Origin: OLB9 sp041392785
GTDB lineage: Bacteria; Bacteroidota; Bacteroidia; Chitinophagales; Saprospiraceae
DNA length: 64,000 bases
Reading direction: 5' to 3'
Assembly: GCA_041392785.1 (NCBI GenBank)
Contig: JAWKLK010000010.1
Span: forward strand, 124,001-188,000
In this document: one piece after another, positions 1 through 8,878 of the stretch
How the letters are laid out: the number at the start of each line of letters is the position of its first letter
Position numbering within the stretch: the first letter of the stretch is position 1
Notes under the pieces: model-generated
Database searches by the model: none
What the model saw: only the letters and a program-made list of their open reading frames with translations
What the model was told of the DNA's origin: nothing
Made by a program: the position numbers and the translations under genes

Positions 1-931
1 CTCTGGTATCAGTGATCAGATTCCCAAAGTAACTCAAAGAAATCGAGTCCGATACATTGTGGTCTACGAACTTTACATACTTTTTATAATATTGGAAATT
101 GTGATACATTCCAAATTCTACCTTATCTTCTGAAGATTTGGTAAATCTCAACTTGTGATCCAAGAAGACATTCTGGTCAATTTGCTTTGTAGAATCTTCT
201 GTTAAAAAAGTTGTTAGGGTTTCCTTAAAAGGAGTTGTATAGTCTTGATTTGGTAGAATGCCTCCATTATTTTGTTCGGTATTTGAATTTCTTATAAAAC
301 CAAAAGTGGCAGAATAAGCATTAGATTTTGAGTTGAATTGGTAGTAAAGTGCAAAATTTGTAGATAATACAGCTTGCTGATTATATAAACCTAGTAATTT
401 ATATCTATTATAATCTAGAGTTATACTCTGTCCATCTGATAAAGGTGTATGAAAAATGGTGCCAATATTAAAATTTTGGAGGCCACCTAAAAAGGAAAAT
501 CTCAATAATGTCAAAGGTATATTTGCATCAAATATTTTTAAATCTTGATGTCTAAAGCTATATATATCGTACTGGTCATACCCCAAGATAATTCCACTAG
601 AAATTATAGGTTTATATGTCAAATTCAATCCTGCACTACCATCTGTTCCAAGGTGTATTGTGTGGCTAAAGTCTATATTTTTACTGCCATACTTAAGTAC
701 TCTTTGAGAAATCACCGAATCACTCAACTCAATTTTTTCAGCAACCTTATCATAAAGATGATAACTGACAAATAGAGAATCCTCGGTATTCTTGTTAACC
801 AATGTATCCAACTGCTTATCTGTTGGATTTTCCAAATTTTGTGCATTAAGTGATTGAAAATGTAGCGTTGCCAAAAGCACTATTATCAGAATTGTCTGAT
901 ATCTGACACGAAATAAATACCTACATATCAT
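1..931 (-). CDS. Putative porin, outer-membrane beta-barrel (3' end outside window)
   Basis: An open frame runs from an ATG at 931 off the left edge of the window, about 310 codons without a stop. It starts with a hydrophobic signal peptide ending near LNAQ, followed by short alternating aromatic/polar stretches typical of a beta-barrel. The segment around residues 80-95, with LGTDGSAG after a His-rich stretch, resembles the conserved N-terminal part of the Bacteroidota putative-porin family (Porin_10). The start ATG overlaps the ftsY stop in an ATGA, so the two genes are probably translationally coupled. The function as an outer-membrane channel is a family inference; the substrate is unknown. 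The missing C-terminus prevents a check of the barrel end. Confidence 0.7.
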   Translation of the reverse strand, partial: MICRYLFRVRYQTILIIVLLATLHFQSLNAQNLENPTDKQLDTLVNKNTEDSLFVSYHLYDKVAEKIELSDSVISQRVLKYGSKNIDFSHTIHLGTDGSAGLNLTYKPIISSGIILGYDQYDIYSFRHQDLKIFDANIPLTLLRFSFLGGLQNFNIGTIFHTPLSDGQSITLDYNRYKLLGLYNQQAVLSTNFALYYQFNSKSNAYSATFGFIRNSNTEQNNGGILPNQDYTTPFKETLTTFLTEDSTKQIDQNVFLDHKLRFTKSSEDKVEFGMYHNFQYYKKYVKFVDHNVSDSISLSYFGNLITDTR

Positions 932-1881
932 GAAAATAAAGACTCTACAAATGCTCTACTATTAAAAACTTGTAACTGTTCCATACCTTCACCTACACCG
1001 ATATATTTGATTGGAATTTTGAATTGGTCTGATATGCCCAATACTACACCACCTTTAGCACTACCATCCAATTTTGTAAGTGCTATTGCGGTGACATCAG
1101 TGGCAGCAGTAAAGTGTTTTGCTTGCTCAATTGCGTTCTGGCCTGTGGTGGCATCCAAAACCAAAATAACCTCATGTGGTGCATCAGGCAATTTCTTTTG
1201 AATAGATCTCTTTATTTTAGTAAGCTCATCCATAAGTTGTTTCTTTGTGTGTAACCTACCTGCGGTATCAATAATTGCTATGTCCTTTCCCGTATTCATA
1301 GCATATTGAACCGTTTCATATGCTACAGCTGCAGGATCTGTATTCATACCTTTTGAGAAAAAATCCACTTGACTTCTTTCCGACCAGATTTTCAACTGAT
1401 CCACGGCAGCCGCTCTAAATGTGTCACCAGCTCCTAAAACCACATTATATCCACGCATCCGCAATTGGTGTGACAGTTTTCCTATAGTAGTGGTCTTCCC
1501 TACCCCATTCACACCAACCACAAGTATAATATGTGGTTTTGATGATTGGCTTGGTTCAAAATCTTCCACGTCATCTGTGTGATTTTCGCTGAGTATATCT
1601 ATGATGACCTGCTTCAATATACCATTCAGTTCATCTACATTTAGATACTTATCTTCAGCCACTCTCTGCTCCAGTCTGTCTATTATTTTTACGGTAGTCT
1701 CTAATCCCACATCAGCAGAAATCAAGATAGATTCTAGTTCATCAAGAAACTCGATATCAACTTTGGACTTACCGGCAACTGCTTTGGTGATTTGAGAAAA
1801 AAAACTTTGTTTAGTTTTCTCCAACCCTTTATTAAGGTCTTCTTCTTTCTCTTTTGAAAAGAATCTCTTAAAAAAACTCAT
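928..1881 (-). CDS. ftsY: Signal recognition particle receptor FtsY
   Basis: FtsY is the membrane-associated SRP receptor GTPase; with Ffh it delivers ribosomes making membrane proteins to the Sec translocon. The 317-residue protein has a short charged N-terminus (residues 1-20), a helical N domain, and a G domain with the P-loop GVNGVGKTTTIGKL near residue 125. DTFRAAAVDQL, DTAGRLH and TKLDGSAKGG follow in the expected order. The long acidic A domain of E. coli FtsY is absent, as is usual in Bacteroidota. It lies downstream of rpmB-rpmG-DUF4295, the conserved order for the phylum, but a hairpin at 1994-2032 separates it from them. Its stop overlaps the start of the porin-like gene. Confidence 0.97.
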   Translation of the reverse strand: MSFFKRFFSKEKEEDLNKGLEKTKQSFFSQITKAVAGKSKVDIEFLDELESILISADVGLETTVKIIDRLEQRVAEDKYLNVDELNGILKQVIIDILSENHTDDVEDFEPSQSSKPHIILVVGVNGVGKTTTIGKLSHQLRMRGYNVVLGAGDTFRAAAVDQLKIWSERSQVDFFSKGMNTDPAAVAYETVQYAMNTGKDIAIIDTAGRLHTKKQLMDELTKIKRSIQKKLPDAPHEVILVLDATTGQNAIEQAKHFTAATDVTAIALTKLDGSAKGGVVLGISDQFKIPIKYIGVGEGMEQLQVFNSRAFVESLFS

Positions 1882-1993
1882 GTATTCAATTTATATTTTA
1901 TAATAGAAAAATGAACGATTTTGTTTAGGTTATATTGGCTTGCCTAGCTAATAAAATAGACCAACCCAAACTACCAGACACAAATTATAACAA

Positions 1994-2032
1994 CAAAAGG
2001 GCATCCTTACACAAAATAAGAATACCCTTTTG
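1994..2032 (-). terminator. Rho-independent terminator after the DUF4295 gene
   Basis: A near-perfect inverted repeat (CAAAAGGG pairs with CCCTTTTG, and the stem extends to about 16 bp with two mismatches) sits just after the DUF4295 stop. On the minus strand it is followed by a T-rich stretch. It would end the rpmB-rpmG-DUF4295 transcript before ftsY. The T-tract is interrupted, so read-through is possible. Confidence 0.6.
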
Positions 2033-2049
2033 ATTAAAACTTTAAAAAA

Positions 2050-2226
2050 TTATTTGCTATCTTTAAAGAAATCTGTCACTTTGTCTTTATGGACAATAGA
2101 TTCTTTAAAACTATATTTTCCAGTTATAGGATCTTTAATTGATTTGATTACTCTTACGTGATCCCTACCAGAACCTACATTAGCTGCCCTTTGAGCAACC
2201 CTTGCGTTTTTCGATACCTTAGCCAT
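2050..2226 (-). CDS. DUF4295 family small basic protein
   Basis: This 58-codon gene starts with an ATG at 2226 (MAKVSKNARVAQRAA) and ends with TAA at 2050. It is small and Lys/Arg-rich, and its N-terminus matches the DUF4295 family, which in Bacteroidota is found almost always between rpmG and ftsY. The start lies two bases after the rpmG stop, indicating one transcription unit with rpmB and rpmG. A ribosome-associated role is inferred from location and composition only; no biochemical function is known to me. Confidence 0.85.
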   Translation of the reverse strand: MAKVSKNARVAQRAANVGSGRDHVRVIKSIKDPITGKYSFKESIVHKDKVTDFFKDSK

Positions 2227-2228
2227 TA

Positions 2229-2417
2229 TTATTTAATTTCTTTGTGAACGGTATATTTCTTTAAAAACGGATTATACTTTTTCAACTCCATACGTTCAGG
2301 ATCATTTTTTCTGTTCTTCTCACTAACATAGCGAGACATACCAGCAACACCTGAAGATTTCTGTTCAGTACATTCCAAAATAATCTGGATTCTGTTACCT
2401 TTTGATTTTTTTGCCAT
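2229..2417 (-). CDS. rpmG: 50S ribosomal protein L33
   Basis: The 62-residue protein begins MAKKSKGNRIQIILECTE and ends with the LKKYNPFLKKYTVHKE motif that is characteristic of L33, a small protein near the tRNA exit site of the large subunit. Only one Cys is visible, so this is the Zn-free (C-minus) form. It lies between rpmB and the DUF4295 gene with gaps of about 27 and 2 bases, consistent with a polycistronic mRNA from the promoter at 2893-2923. Confidence 0.97.
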   Translation of the reverse strand: MAKKSKGNRIQIILECTEQKSSGVAGMSRYVSEKNRKNDPERMELKKYNPFLKKYTVHKEIK

Positions 2418-2444
2418 TGTGTAAACTATTTAAAAATACAATGA

Positions 2445-2693
2445 TTAAGCATTATGATTAGCCTGTAAAGGATGTACACCTAGTTCATTCAGATAGGTGT
2501 AAAGACCTTTTTTATCTATAATACGCAATGCGTATGCAGATACTTTTAATGTTACCCATTCACCTGTTTCAGGCATAAAAAACTTTTTAGTGAATAAGTT
2601 TGGTAAAAACCTTCTCTTAGTCTTGACATTTGAGTGCGATACTTTATGACCTTTAAGTGGTTTTTTGCCCGTTAATTGACAAACTCTTGACAT
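2445..2693 (-). CDS. rpmB: 50S ribosomal protein L28
   Basis: L28 is a large-subunit protein. The start at 2693 (MSRVCQLTGKKPLKGHKVSH) is the usual L28 start. The frame stays open to 2756, but that extension would run into the tRNA gene and does not resemble the family. The motif NVKTKRRFLPNL and a C-terminal region with KVSAYALRIIDKKG are typical. It is first in the rpmB-rpmG-DUF4295 unit and lies 36 bases downstream of tRNA-Arg, so tRNA and mRNA are probably made as one transcript and separated by tRNA processing. Confidence 0.97.
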   Translation of the reverse strand: MSRVCQLTGKKPLKGHKVSHSNVKTKRRFLPNLFTKKFFMPETGEWVTLKVSAYALRIIDKKGLYTYLNELGVHPLQANHNA

Positions 2694-2729
2694 AACAATA
2701 CAATTTATAAATTTCTTAGAACAATTTTG

Positions 2730-2803
2730 TGACTCCGGAAGGATTCGAACCTTCAACCGCCTGATCCGTAGTCAGGTACTCTATCCAATTAAGCTACGGA
2801 GCC
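2730..2803 (-). tRNA. tRNA-Arg (anticodon ACG)
   Basis: The minus strand folds as a cloverleaf: acceptor GGCTCCG pairs with CGGAGTC (one G-T pair), the D arm is AGCTTAATTGGATAGAGT, and the anticodon stem CCTGA/TCAGG encloses the loop CTACGGA, giving anticodon ACG. The T arm contains GGTTCGAATCC. The A34 would be converted to inosine by TadA to read CGU/CGC/CGA. CCA is not encoded. It lies between the promoter at 2893-2923 and rpmB on the same strand. Confidence 0.97.
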
Positions 2804-2892
2804 AATTTGGGTTCAATACTTCTTTTGTCTGAAAATCAATGGTTTACATTAAAACCATAACTGTATAAGAATACTATTTTTCTAACAGGGTG

Positions 2893-2923
2893 CAAAGATA
2901 AATAGATATATTAAATATGCAAA
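2893..2923 (-). promoter_or_regulatory. Bacteroidota housekeeping promoter for tRNA-Arg-rpmB-rpmG
   Basis: On the minus strand TTTG (2923-2920), a 19-base spacer and TATCTTTG (2900-2893) exactly match the Bacteroidota consensus -33 TTTG and -7 TAnnTTTG. Transcription would start around 2885, about 80 bases before the mature tRNA-Arg 5' end at 2803. Confidence 0.75.
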
Positions 2924-2937
2924 TTATTTTTAAAATA

Positions 2938-2971
2938 AAATAGTGGGTATCACGAAGAATACCCACTATTT
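2938..2971 (-). terminator. Terminator of the T9SS cargo gene at 2986-4047
   Basis: Perfect 13-bp inverted repeat AAATAGTGGGTAT / ATACCCACTATTT with an 8-base loop, followed on the minus strand by TTTTATTTT. It starts 15 bases after the stop codon of the upstream minus-strand gene and insulates it from the tRNA/rpmB promoter. Confidence 0.85.
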
Positions 2972-2985
2972 GTCTCAATTTTATC

Positions 2986-4047
2986 TTACAACTTAATAAA
3001 CCTATGCACTGATTTTGCATTTGCATTGACTATCTGGAGATGATAAACTCCTGATGGAAGATTTGATGTTTCTAAAGTTATGATTTGTTCAAAATTTCTA
3101 TTATAGTTATTCTCTATTTTTTCAAGAACAAGAATTCCTTGACTATTGTATACTTTCATGTTTGTATTAGTAGTATAACCGGCAACTTGAACTTTAAGAT
3201 CATGAAAGGTTGGATTAGGTGAAGTAAGAGTTCTGATACCTTGATCTTTGTCTCGCTTCACTGAAACAATACTTGACAATTGGACTTTTCCATCAAAATC
3301 GATTGACTTAATCCTGTAAAAAGTCAGCTGATGCGGAAAATCATCAAATATCTCGTACGTCTTAATAGTCTCTGAATGCATTGAGCCAGATACCTTATCC
3401 ACTTCTTCCCAGTTGTCCAAACCATTTGAAGACCTTTCAATGATCTGCCATTCGTTGTTTGATTCAGATGATGTGCTCCAGAATATAGAATTCTTTTGTC
3501 CCATAGGTTCAGCTCTAAATTCACTTATAGTTATTGGTGCCACTGTGAAAGTTTCAAAATAAGGGCAGAATGAATTAATTTCACATCCGCCGCCGCTTTT
3601 TGTCATTGTGTAGCAAAAAACATAGCTGCCTCCAGGCGTAAATTCACCTGGATTAAATAAATCCAAAGGAGCAGGATTAGTCAGCACGGTACAAGATGGA
3701 GAATTATACATCACAGCATTGGTCCAGGAAATACTATTACATGTGTGAGAGTAGAAACACGCAAAATCCATTCCCACATTGGTACCGGTTGGCGCTGTCA
3801 GAGAAAAACAATAAGTCACCGAACCACTCCCACCGCCAAAGCTAGTATTGACAGGGTAACAACGTGGATCCGTTGATGAAGTGATCGCTCCTTCAGTAAC
3901 ATCTCCGTCAGGTGAAGAGCAAGACCCAGCTCTCAAGGAATTGGTGTGACGCATGAATTGAATAGTGTCTGCTTTTTGGTAGGTCGTTTGTGCATGCCCA
4001 AAGTATAAAAAGAACAGAGCATTAACTAAAAATAAAAACTTCTTCAT
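2986..4047 (-). CDS. Secreted protein with T9SS C-terminal sorting domain
   Basis: The 353-residue protein starts with a signal peptide (MKKFLFLVNALFFLYFGHAQ). The middle (residues 40-170) is Cys-rich and has no domain I recognise. Residues 175-265 look like a fibronectin-type/beta-sandwich linker of the kind that precedes sorting signals (ISEFRAEPMGQKNSIFWSTS). The last 80 residues form a T9SS type A sorting domain: SPNPTFHDLKVQV, MKVYNSQGILV, NLPSGVYHLQIV and a short basic tail. It should be exported by Sec, then through the T9SS, and anchored at the surface or released. Binding activity is unknown. It is transcribed alone. Confidence 0.8.
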   Translation of the reverse strand: MKKFLFLVNALFFLYFGHAQTTYQKADTIQFMRHTNSLRAGSCSSPDGDVTEGAITSSTDPRCYPVNTSFGGGSGSVTYCFSLTAPTGTNVGMDFACFYSHTCNSISWTNAVMYNSPSCTVLTNPAPLDLFNPGEFTPGGSYVFCYTMTKSGGGCEINSFCPYFETFTVAPITISEFRAEPMGQKNSIFWSTSSESNNEWQIIERSSNGLDNWEEVDKVSGSMHSETIKTYEIFDDFPHQLTFYRIKSIDFDGKVQLSSIVSVKRDKDQGIRTLTSPNPTFHDLKVQVAGYTTNTNMKVYNSQGILVLEKIENNYNRNFEQIITLETSNLPSGVYHLQIVNANAKSVHRFIKL

Positions 4048-4391
4048 GTTAACATGTTTTAGGTTAAAAAATTACATTCCAAGAAGTTTTTCAATAAGAT
4101 CTATTGGGTTTAGATCGATATTGTACACAAATCATTGTAAAGTTAAACTTTATTTTCAAATTTTTAATATATTTTGTAAAAAAAATTAAATTTCATTAAT
4201 TCCATCTTGAAATTACCTTACACATTTCTTTTTTGAAGTTTATGTTTAATTTGACTTTCACAAGAAATCCACATGAGTCAAATCATTTAATAATTTAATA
4301 ACAATCATATTGCATGAGAAAAATTAATTTCTATCTTTGTTCCTCAAAACATTATAATAAATTTACAATTTTTTAACTAAATGATAATCTT
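4048..4391. other. Divergent intergenic region before susC
   Basis: A 344-base gene-free A+T-rich stretch separates the divergent T9SS cargo gene and the SusC gene. The susC-proximal part holds a promoter-like sequence (4310-4339). I see no convincing regulator binding site and no stable hairpin. Confidence 0.6.
4310..4339 (+). promoter_or_regulatory. Probable promoter of the susC-susD-susE/F unit
   Basis: TTGC at 4310-4313, an 18-base spacer and TATCTTTG at 4332-4339. The -7 box fits the Bacteroidota TAnnTTTG consensus exactly; the -33 element is imperfect. The predicted start near 4346 leaves a 5' leader of about 45 bases before the susC ATG. Confidence 0.55.
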
Positions 4392-7358
4392 ATGAGGATG
4401 CATGCGATTCAAAAGAAAATGCTTCTTTTCGTCCTGGTTTTATTAATTGGGATGTGTGGCTATGGTCAAAGAATAATTACTGGAACTGTACTAGATGGAG
4501 CAGATAATTCGCCATTGATTGGTGCCAATGTCTTGATTTCTGGCACCTCATCAGGTACGATTACTGATTTGGATGGCAAATTCTCACTTTCTGTAGATGA
4601 ATCTGCCAAAACTTTAGAGGTAAGCTACATCGGATACACCAATAAGCTTATAGAACTTGTAGGCGAAAATAATTACACTATTACCTTACTAGCTGGAAAA
4701 GTCATAGATGAAGTACTAGTAATTGGATACGGTACGATCAAAAAATCTGATAAAACAGGGGCTGTGACGTCTGTAAACTCAGAAGAATTAAATACAGGAA
4801 GATTATCAGATCCAATCGAAGGGCTGCAAGGAAAGGCTGCAGGAGTTACTATCTCAAAACAAGGAGGTGACCCAAATGGTGGATTCTCTGTAAATATTAG
4901 AAATGCAGCTAGTTTTGCATCTGGCACAGGACCTTTATTTGTTGTTGATGGAGTGCCTGGTGTAGACCCTACTACTATTTCACCATCTGACATAGAATCT
5001 TACAATGTATTGAAAGATGCCTCATCTACAGCTATATATGGTTCGAGAGGTGCTAATGGTGTTATTATTATTACAACCAAGAGTGCTGCAAAAAAAGAAG
5101 GTGATAATTTAGTAATTGATTTTACATCTCAACTATCGATTGATAATGTGGCAAAAAGATATGACTTGCTTTCATCCGATCAACTTAGATCATTTGCTGC
5201 ATCAACAGGAAAAACATTTACAGATGGAGGTGCCAATATTGATTGGCAAGATGAAATTTATAGAACAGGAATTACCCATGACCATACATTATCATTTATG
5301 AACGGTACGAAGACATCAAATTTTCGAGCGTCTTTGTCTCATATGAAGATTGAAGGTGTGATTAAAGGTTCTTCCAAACAAAGAAACATTGCGAGATTAA
5401 ACTATTCACAAAAAGCATTTGATGATATCTTGACTATCAACACAAGATTAGCGGGAACGATCGAGCACAATGATTATGTCAATTATGGAGGTGGTAGTTC
5501 ACCAACCAATGTTATTTACCAAGCTTTGAGAAGAGCACCAACAGACCCTGTGTATAATCTTGATGGGACATTCTATGAAACAGATAAGTCATTTCAATAT
5601 TATAACCCACTTGCTATCATCAATGATATAGAAAATTTCAGAGATGCTAAAAGACTTTTGGGTAATATTAGTTTTGATGTAAATTTCCATAAACATCTAA
5701 AAGGTTACCTTAATTTAGCTTACACTAGAGACGATGATCTTAATCTATATTATGAACCAAGCTTCACTGCTTCAAATTTGACCAATGGATTAGGTAGACG
5801 CAGTTATAATGATAAGCTCAATAAACTTTTAGAAAGCACACTTACCTATCAAAGGGTATTTAAAGAAAACCATAATTTCTCACTAATGGGAGGTTACTCA
5901 TGGCAAATATTTCAGTATAATGGCTTCACTTCTGCTGGAAGAAATTCCACTTCTGATTACATAGGCGCGTATAATCCGGCTGTATTTTTGGACAATGAAA
6001 CTGATATAGATTCAGGATATAAAAATGAAAATTTACTGATATCATTCTTCAGTAGAGCATTATATGATTTCAAGGGAAAATATTTTGTGTCAGCAAGTTT
6101 GAGAAGAGATGGATCAAGTAAGTTCGGGGAAAATAATGAATGGGGTACGTTTCCTTCAGTATCATTTGGCTGGAATTTAGCTGAAGAATCATTCTTGTCA
6201 GAACAATCGTTATTTGATGTATTAAAGCTAAGAGTAAGTTATGGTTTAGCAGGTAATGAAAATATTCAACCAGATGCAGAAAAAGTCCTATTTGCACCAG
6301 GTGGAAAGGCTATTAATCCTGAAACTGGACAAGAGGTTATCAATTATATTATCTACGGTGGAACAAATCCAAATCCTAATCTCAAATGGGAAACAAATGC
6401 CGAGACCAACATTGGTATTGACTTCGGATTATGGTCCAGTAAATTATCGGGTTCCTTAGAACTTTACCAAAGAAGAACTTATGACCTTATCTATCCATTC
6501 CAAGTGCCTGTGCCACCAAACAAACAACGCACAACTTATGGCAATGCAGGAGAAATTAAGAATCAAGGTATAGAATTGACAGCACAATATTTTGCAATCA
6601 ACAATTCAAAACTTAAATGGAAAACATTATTGACCTTTAGCACCAATAAACAAGAAACTGTTTCCCTTGGAAATGATGAGTTTAAGCTTGGCGAAATTCC
6701 AACTTTATATGTGTCAGGGCGTGGGTTAGTAGGTGGTATAAACAATGCACAAGTGATAAAACCAGGATTGGCTATTGGAACTTTTGTGATGCCTGAATAC
6801 GCTGGTTTAAGTGATGATGGAAAATTTCTATTCTATACGGCAGCAGGTGGTGTCACAAGGGATGTTTCCAAAGCTGAAAGGAGAGTTGTAGGTAGCGCTC
6901 AACCTGATTTCATGCTTGGTTGGTCAAATTTCTTCAATATTGGCAAAAATTTGGATGTTAGTATGTCATGGAGAGGTATATTTGGCTATGACGTATTAAA
7001 TGTAACAAGAATGGTATTCAGTAATCCATTAGATCTACCTACTTTAAATGTACTTGAAGAAGCGTTGGATGAATATGAGAGAGGATTGACATCAAATCCA
7101 ACATTAAATAGTTATTACCTAGAAGATGCTAGTTTCTTGAGATTGGACAATGTTTCGGTAGGTTATAATATAAATGTTAGGAATAAGTATCTAAAAAATA
7201 TTAGGGTATTTGCTACAGGCACCAATCTTTTATTATTTACTGGATATAGTGGTATCGACCCAGAAATTGCGTTTGGTGGAACAGAATTCGGTAGGGATCA
7301 ATATGATGTGTATCCACGTACTCGAACTTTTACGATCGGATTAAATGCAAAATTGTAA
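4392..7358 (+). CDS. SusC/RagA-family TonB-dependent outer-membrane transporter
   Basis: The 988-residue protein has a signal peptide (residues 1-26), then a carboxypeptidase-regulatory-like beta-sandwich (GTVLDGADNSPLIGANV, about 28-105). A TonB plug follows (VLVIGYGTIKKSDKTGAV to YGSRGANGVIIITTKS, about 108-230), containing the SusC signature around LFVVDGVPG and SDIESYNVLKDASSTAIYG. The rest is a 22-strand beta-barrel ending in a typical aromatic/hydrophobic strand (TFTIGLNAKL). It would import an oligosaccharide or peptide captured with the SusD partner, powered by TonB-ExbBD. The susD gene follows at once, and its ATG lies 26 bases after this stop. The substrate cannot be read from sequence. 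Confidence 0.95.
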   Translation: MRMHAIQKKMLLFVLVLLIGMCGYGQRIITGTVLDGADNSPLIGANVLISGTSSGTITDLDGKFSLSVDESAKTLEVSYIGYTNKLIELVGENNYTITLLAGKVIDEVLVIGYGTIKKSDKTGAVTSVNSEELNTGRLSDPIEGLQGKAAGVTISKQGGDPNGGFSVNIRNAASFASGTGPLFVVDGVPGVDPTTISPSDIESYNVLKDASSTAIYGSRGANGVIIITTKSAAKKEGDNLVIDFTSQLSIDNVAKRYDLLSSDQLRSFAASTGKTFTDGGANIDWQDEIYRTGITHDHTLSFMNGTKTSNFRASLSHMKIEGVIKGSSKQRNIARLNYSQKAFDDILTINTRLAGTIEHNDYVNYGGGSSPTNVIYQALRRAPTDPVYNLDGTFYETDKSFQYYNPLAIINDIENFRDAKRLLGNISFDVNFHKHLKGYLNLAYTRDDDLNLYYEPSFTASNLTNGLGRRSYNDKLNKLLESTLTYQRVFKENHNFSLMGGYSWQIFQYNGFTSAGRNSTSDYIGAYNPAVFLDNETDIDSGYKNENLLISFFSRALYDFKGKYFVSASLRRDGSSKFGENNEWGTFPSVSFGWNLAEESFLSEQSLFDVLKLRVSYGLAGNENIQPDAEKVLFAPGGKAINPETGQEVINYIIYGGTNPNPNLKWETNAETNIGIDFGLWSSKLSGSLELYQRRTYDLIYPFQVPVPPNKQRTTYGNAGEIKNQGIELTAQYFAINNSKLKWKTLLTFSTNKQETVSLGNDEFKLGEIPTLYVSGRGLVGGINNAQVIKPGLAIGTFVMPEYAGLSDDGKFLFYTAAGGVTRDVSKAERRVVGSAQPDFMLGWSNFFNIGKNLDVSMSWRGIFGYDVLNVTRMVFSNPLDLPTLNVLEEALDEYERGLTSNPTLNSYYLEDASFLRLDNVSVGYNINVRNKYLKNIRVFATGTNLLLFTGYSGIDPEIAFGGTEFGRDQYDVYPRTRTFTIGLNAKL

Positions 7359-7383
7359 TTTGAAACGTTATAAATTAAGAATC

Positions 7384-8841
7384 ATGAAACAATATTTAAT
7401 ATTAGCATTTTTAGCATCTTTTTTGGCCTGTACCAATCTTGACGAAACCATTTATGATAGAATTCCGGAAGATAAATTTCCAGAAAATGCTGACCAAGCC
7501 GCATTAAAAGTAGTACCTACTTACAAAGAGCTAGCAGATTTAATAGATGATGCTGGTTGGTGGTTTTGGGCACAAGAAATAACAAGTGATGAAATTGTAT
7601 TCCCAGTGAGACTCACTGACTGGGAAGATGGAGGCAAATGGTACCTTTTACATCAGCATCAATGGACAAATAATATTGATGCAGTAAATAGTATGTGGTC
7701 ACATTTGTATGACGGAGTCACAGAATCAAATAGAGCATTGGACGAACTAGAAGGACTAGGTGACACAATTACAGTTGCAAAGCTCAAGACTTTAAGATCT
7801 TTTTATTATTACCTACTTATAGATAATTATGGAGATGTTCCATTGGTCACTTCATTTACTAAAGCGGAAGCACAACCAACAAAAAATAGTAGGAAAGAGA
7901 TTTATGAGTACATTATAAACGATGTCAAAGAAGCCTTACCGTACTTACCGGTTAATGCGCAAAAATATGCCGTATCAAAAGGAATGGCATATACGCTACT
8001 TGCAAAACTGTATCTTAATTCTGAAGTGTACACTGGATCTCCTGCTTGGGCTTTGGCAGAATCCTATTGTGATAGTGTCATCAATAGCGGCCTATATTCG
8101 CTTGAGGCAGATGCATTAGCACCTTTTAAAACAGCCAATGAGAACTCTATCGAAAATATTTTTACTATTCCATTTGATGAAAAAAATCTCCAAGGATTCA
8201 GAATCCACATGAGAACCTTACACTATCTTAGCAATCAAACTTATGATATGCCTGTAGGGCCTTGGAATGGATTTGGAGCAACAGAAGACCATTATAATTC
8301 GTTCGAAAGTGGTGATGCAAGAAAAGCTGGATTTATTGTTGGTCCACAGTATTCTTCCACAGGAATTGCACTTTTTGATCAAACAGCTAATGCACCATTA
8401 GTAATAGATCCAAAAATACCTAAACTGATCATAGATGGTTCATTTTCATTTCAACAGATCAGGATGTCAGCAGCGAGAGTGGGAAAATATGAAATTAAAA
8501 AAGGTGCTCTTGAAAGCTTAAGCAATGACTTTCCACTATTTAGATATGCTGATGTCTTGCTTATGAAAGCTGAAAGTCTAGTAAGACAAGGTAAGAATGG
8601 AGATGCTTACATCAATCAGATAAGACAAAGAGCCAAAGTATCCAATTTTTCTAATGCGACCTTAGATATGATTTTAGCAGAAAGAGGAAGAGAAATGTTT
8701 TGTGAAGGTCACAGAAGACAAGATTTAATCCGCTTTGGTAAATTCTTAAATCCTTGGTGGGAAAAACAAGCTTCTTCATCTGATAGAACCATATTCCCGA
8801 TACCACAATGGGCCATAGACGCAAACCCCAATTTAAAGTAG
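7384..8841 (+). CDS. SusD/RagB-family nutrient-binding outer-membrane lipoprotein
   Basis: SusD proteins form the lid over the SusC barrel and bind the substrate at the surface. I place the start at 7384 (MKQYLILAFLASFLACTNLDE) because it gives a lipobox (FLAC) with the lipidated Cys at residue 16; the frame is open to 7345 but that extension overlaps susC and has no signal. The TPR-like core is recognisable in LRSFYYYLLIDNYGDVPLV and in SKGMAYTLLAKLYLN. Near the C-terminus are FRYADVLLMKAESLVRQG and ERGREMFCEGHRRQDLIRFG, both signatures of the family. Length (485 residues) is normal. Confidence 0.93.
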   Translation: MKQYLILAFLASFLACTNLDETIYDRIPEDKFPENADQAALKVVPTYKELADLIDDAGWWFWAQEITSDEIVFPVRLTDWEDGGKWYLLHQHQWTNNIDAVNSMWSHLYDGVTESNRALDELEGLGDTITVAKLKTLRSFYYYLLIDNYGDVPLVTSFTKAEAQPTKNSRKEIYEYIINDVKEALPYLPVNAQKYAVSKGMAYTLLAKLYLNSEVYTGSPAWALAESYCDSVINSGLYSLEADALAPFKTANENSIENIFTIPFDEKNLQGFRIHMRTLHYLSNQTYDMPVGPWNGFGATEDHYNSFESGDARKAGFIVGPQYSSTGIALFDQTANAPLVIDPKIPKLIIDGSFSFQQIRMSAARVGKYEIKKGALESLSNDFPLFRYADVLLMKAESLVRQGKNGDAYINQIRQRAKVSNFSNATLDMILAERGREMFCEGHRRQDLIRFGKFLNPWWEKQASSSDRTIFPIPQWAIDANPNLK

Positions 8842-8878
8842 TATACTATTTCATAATTAATTAAATTTTTTACAAATC

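Noticed and set aside
2694..2756. N-terminal extension of L28
   Set aside because: The extension overlaps the tRNA-Arg gene and has no similarity to L28; the normal start MSRVCQLTG is at 2693.
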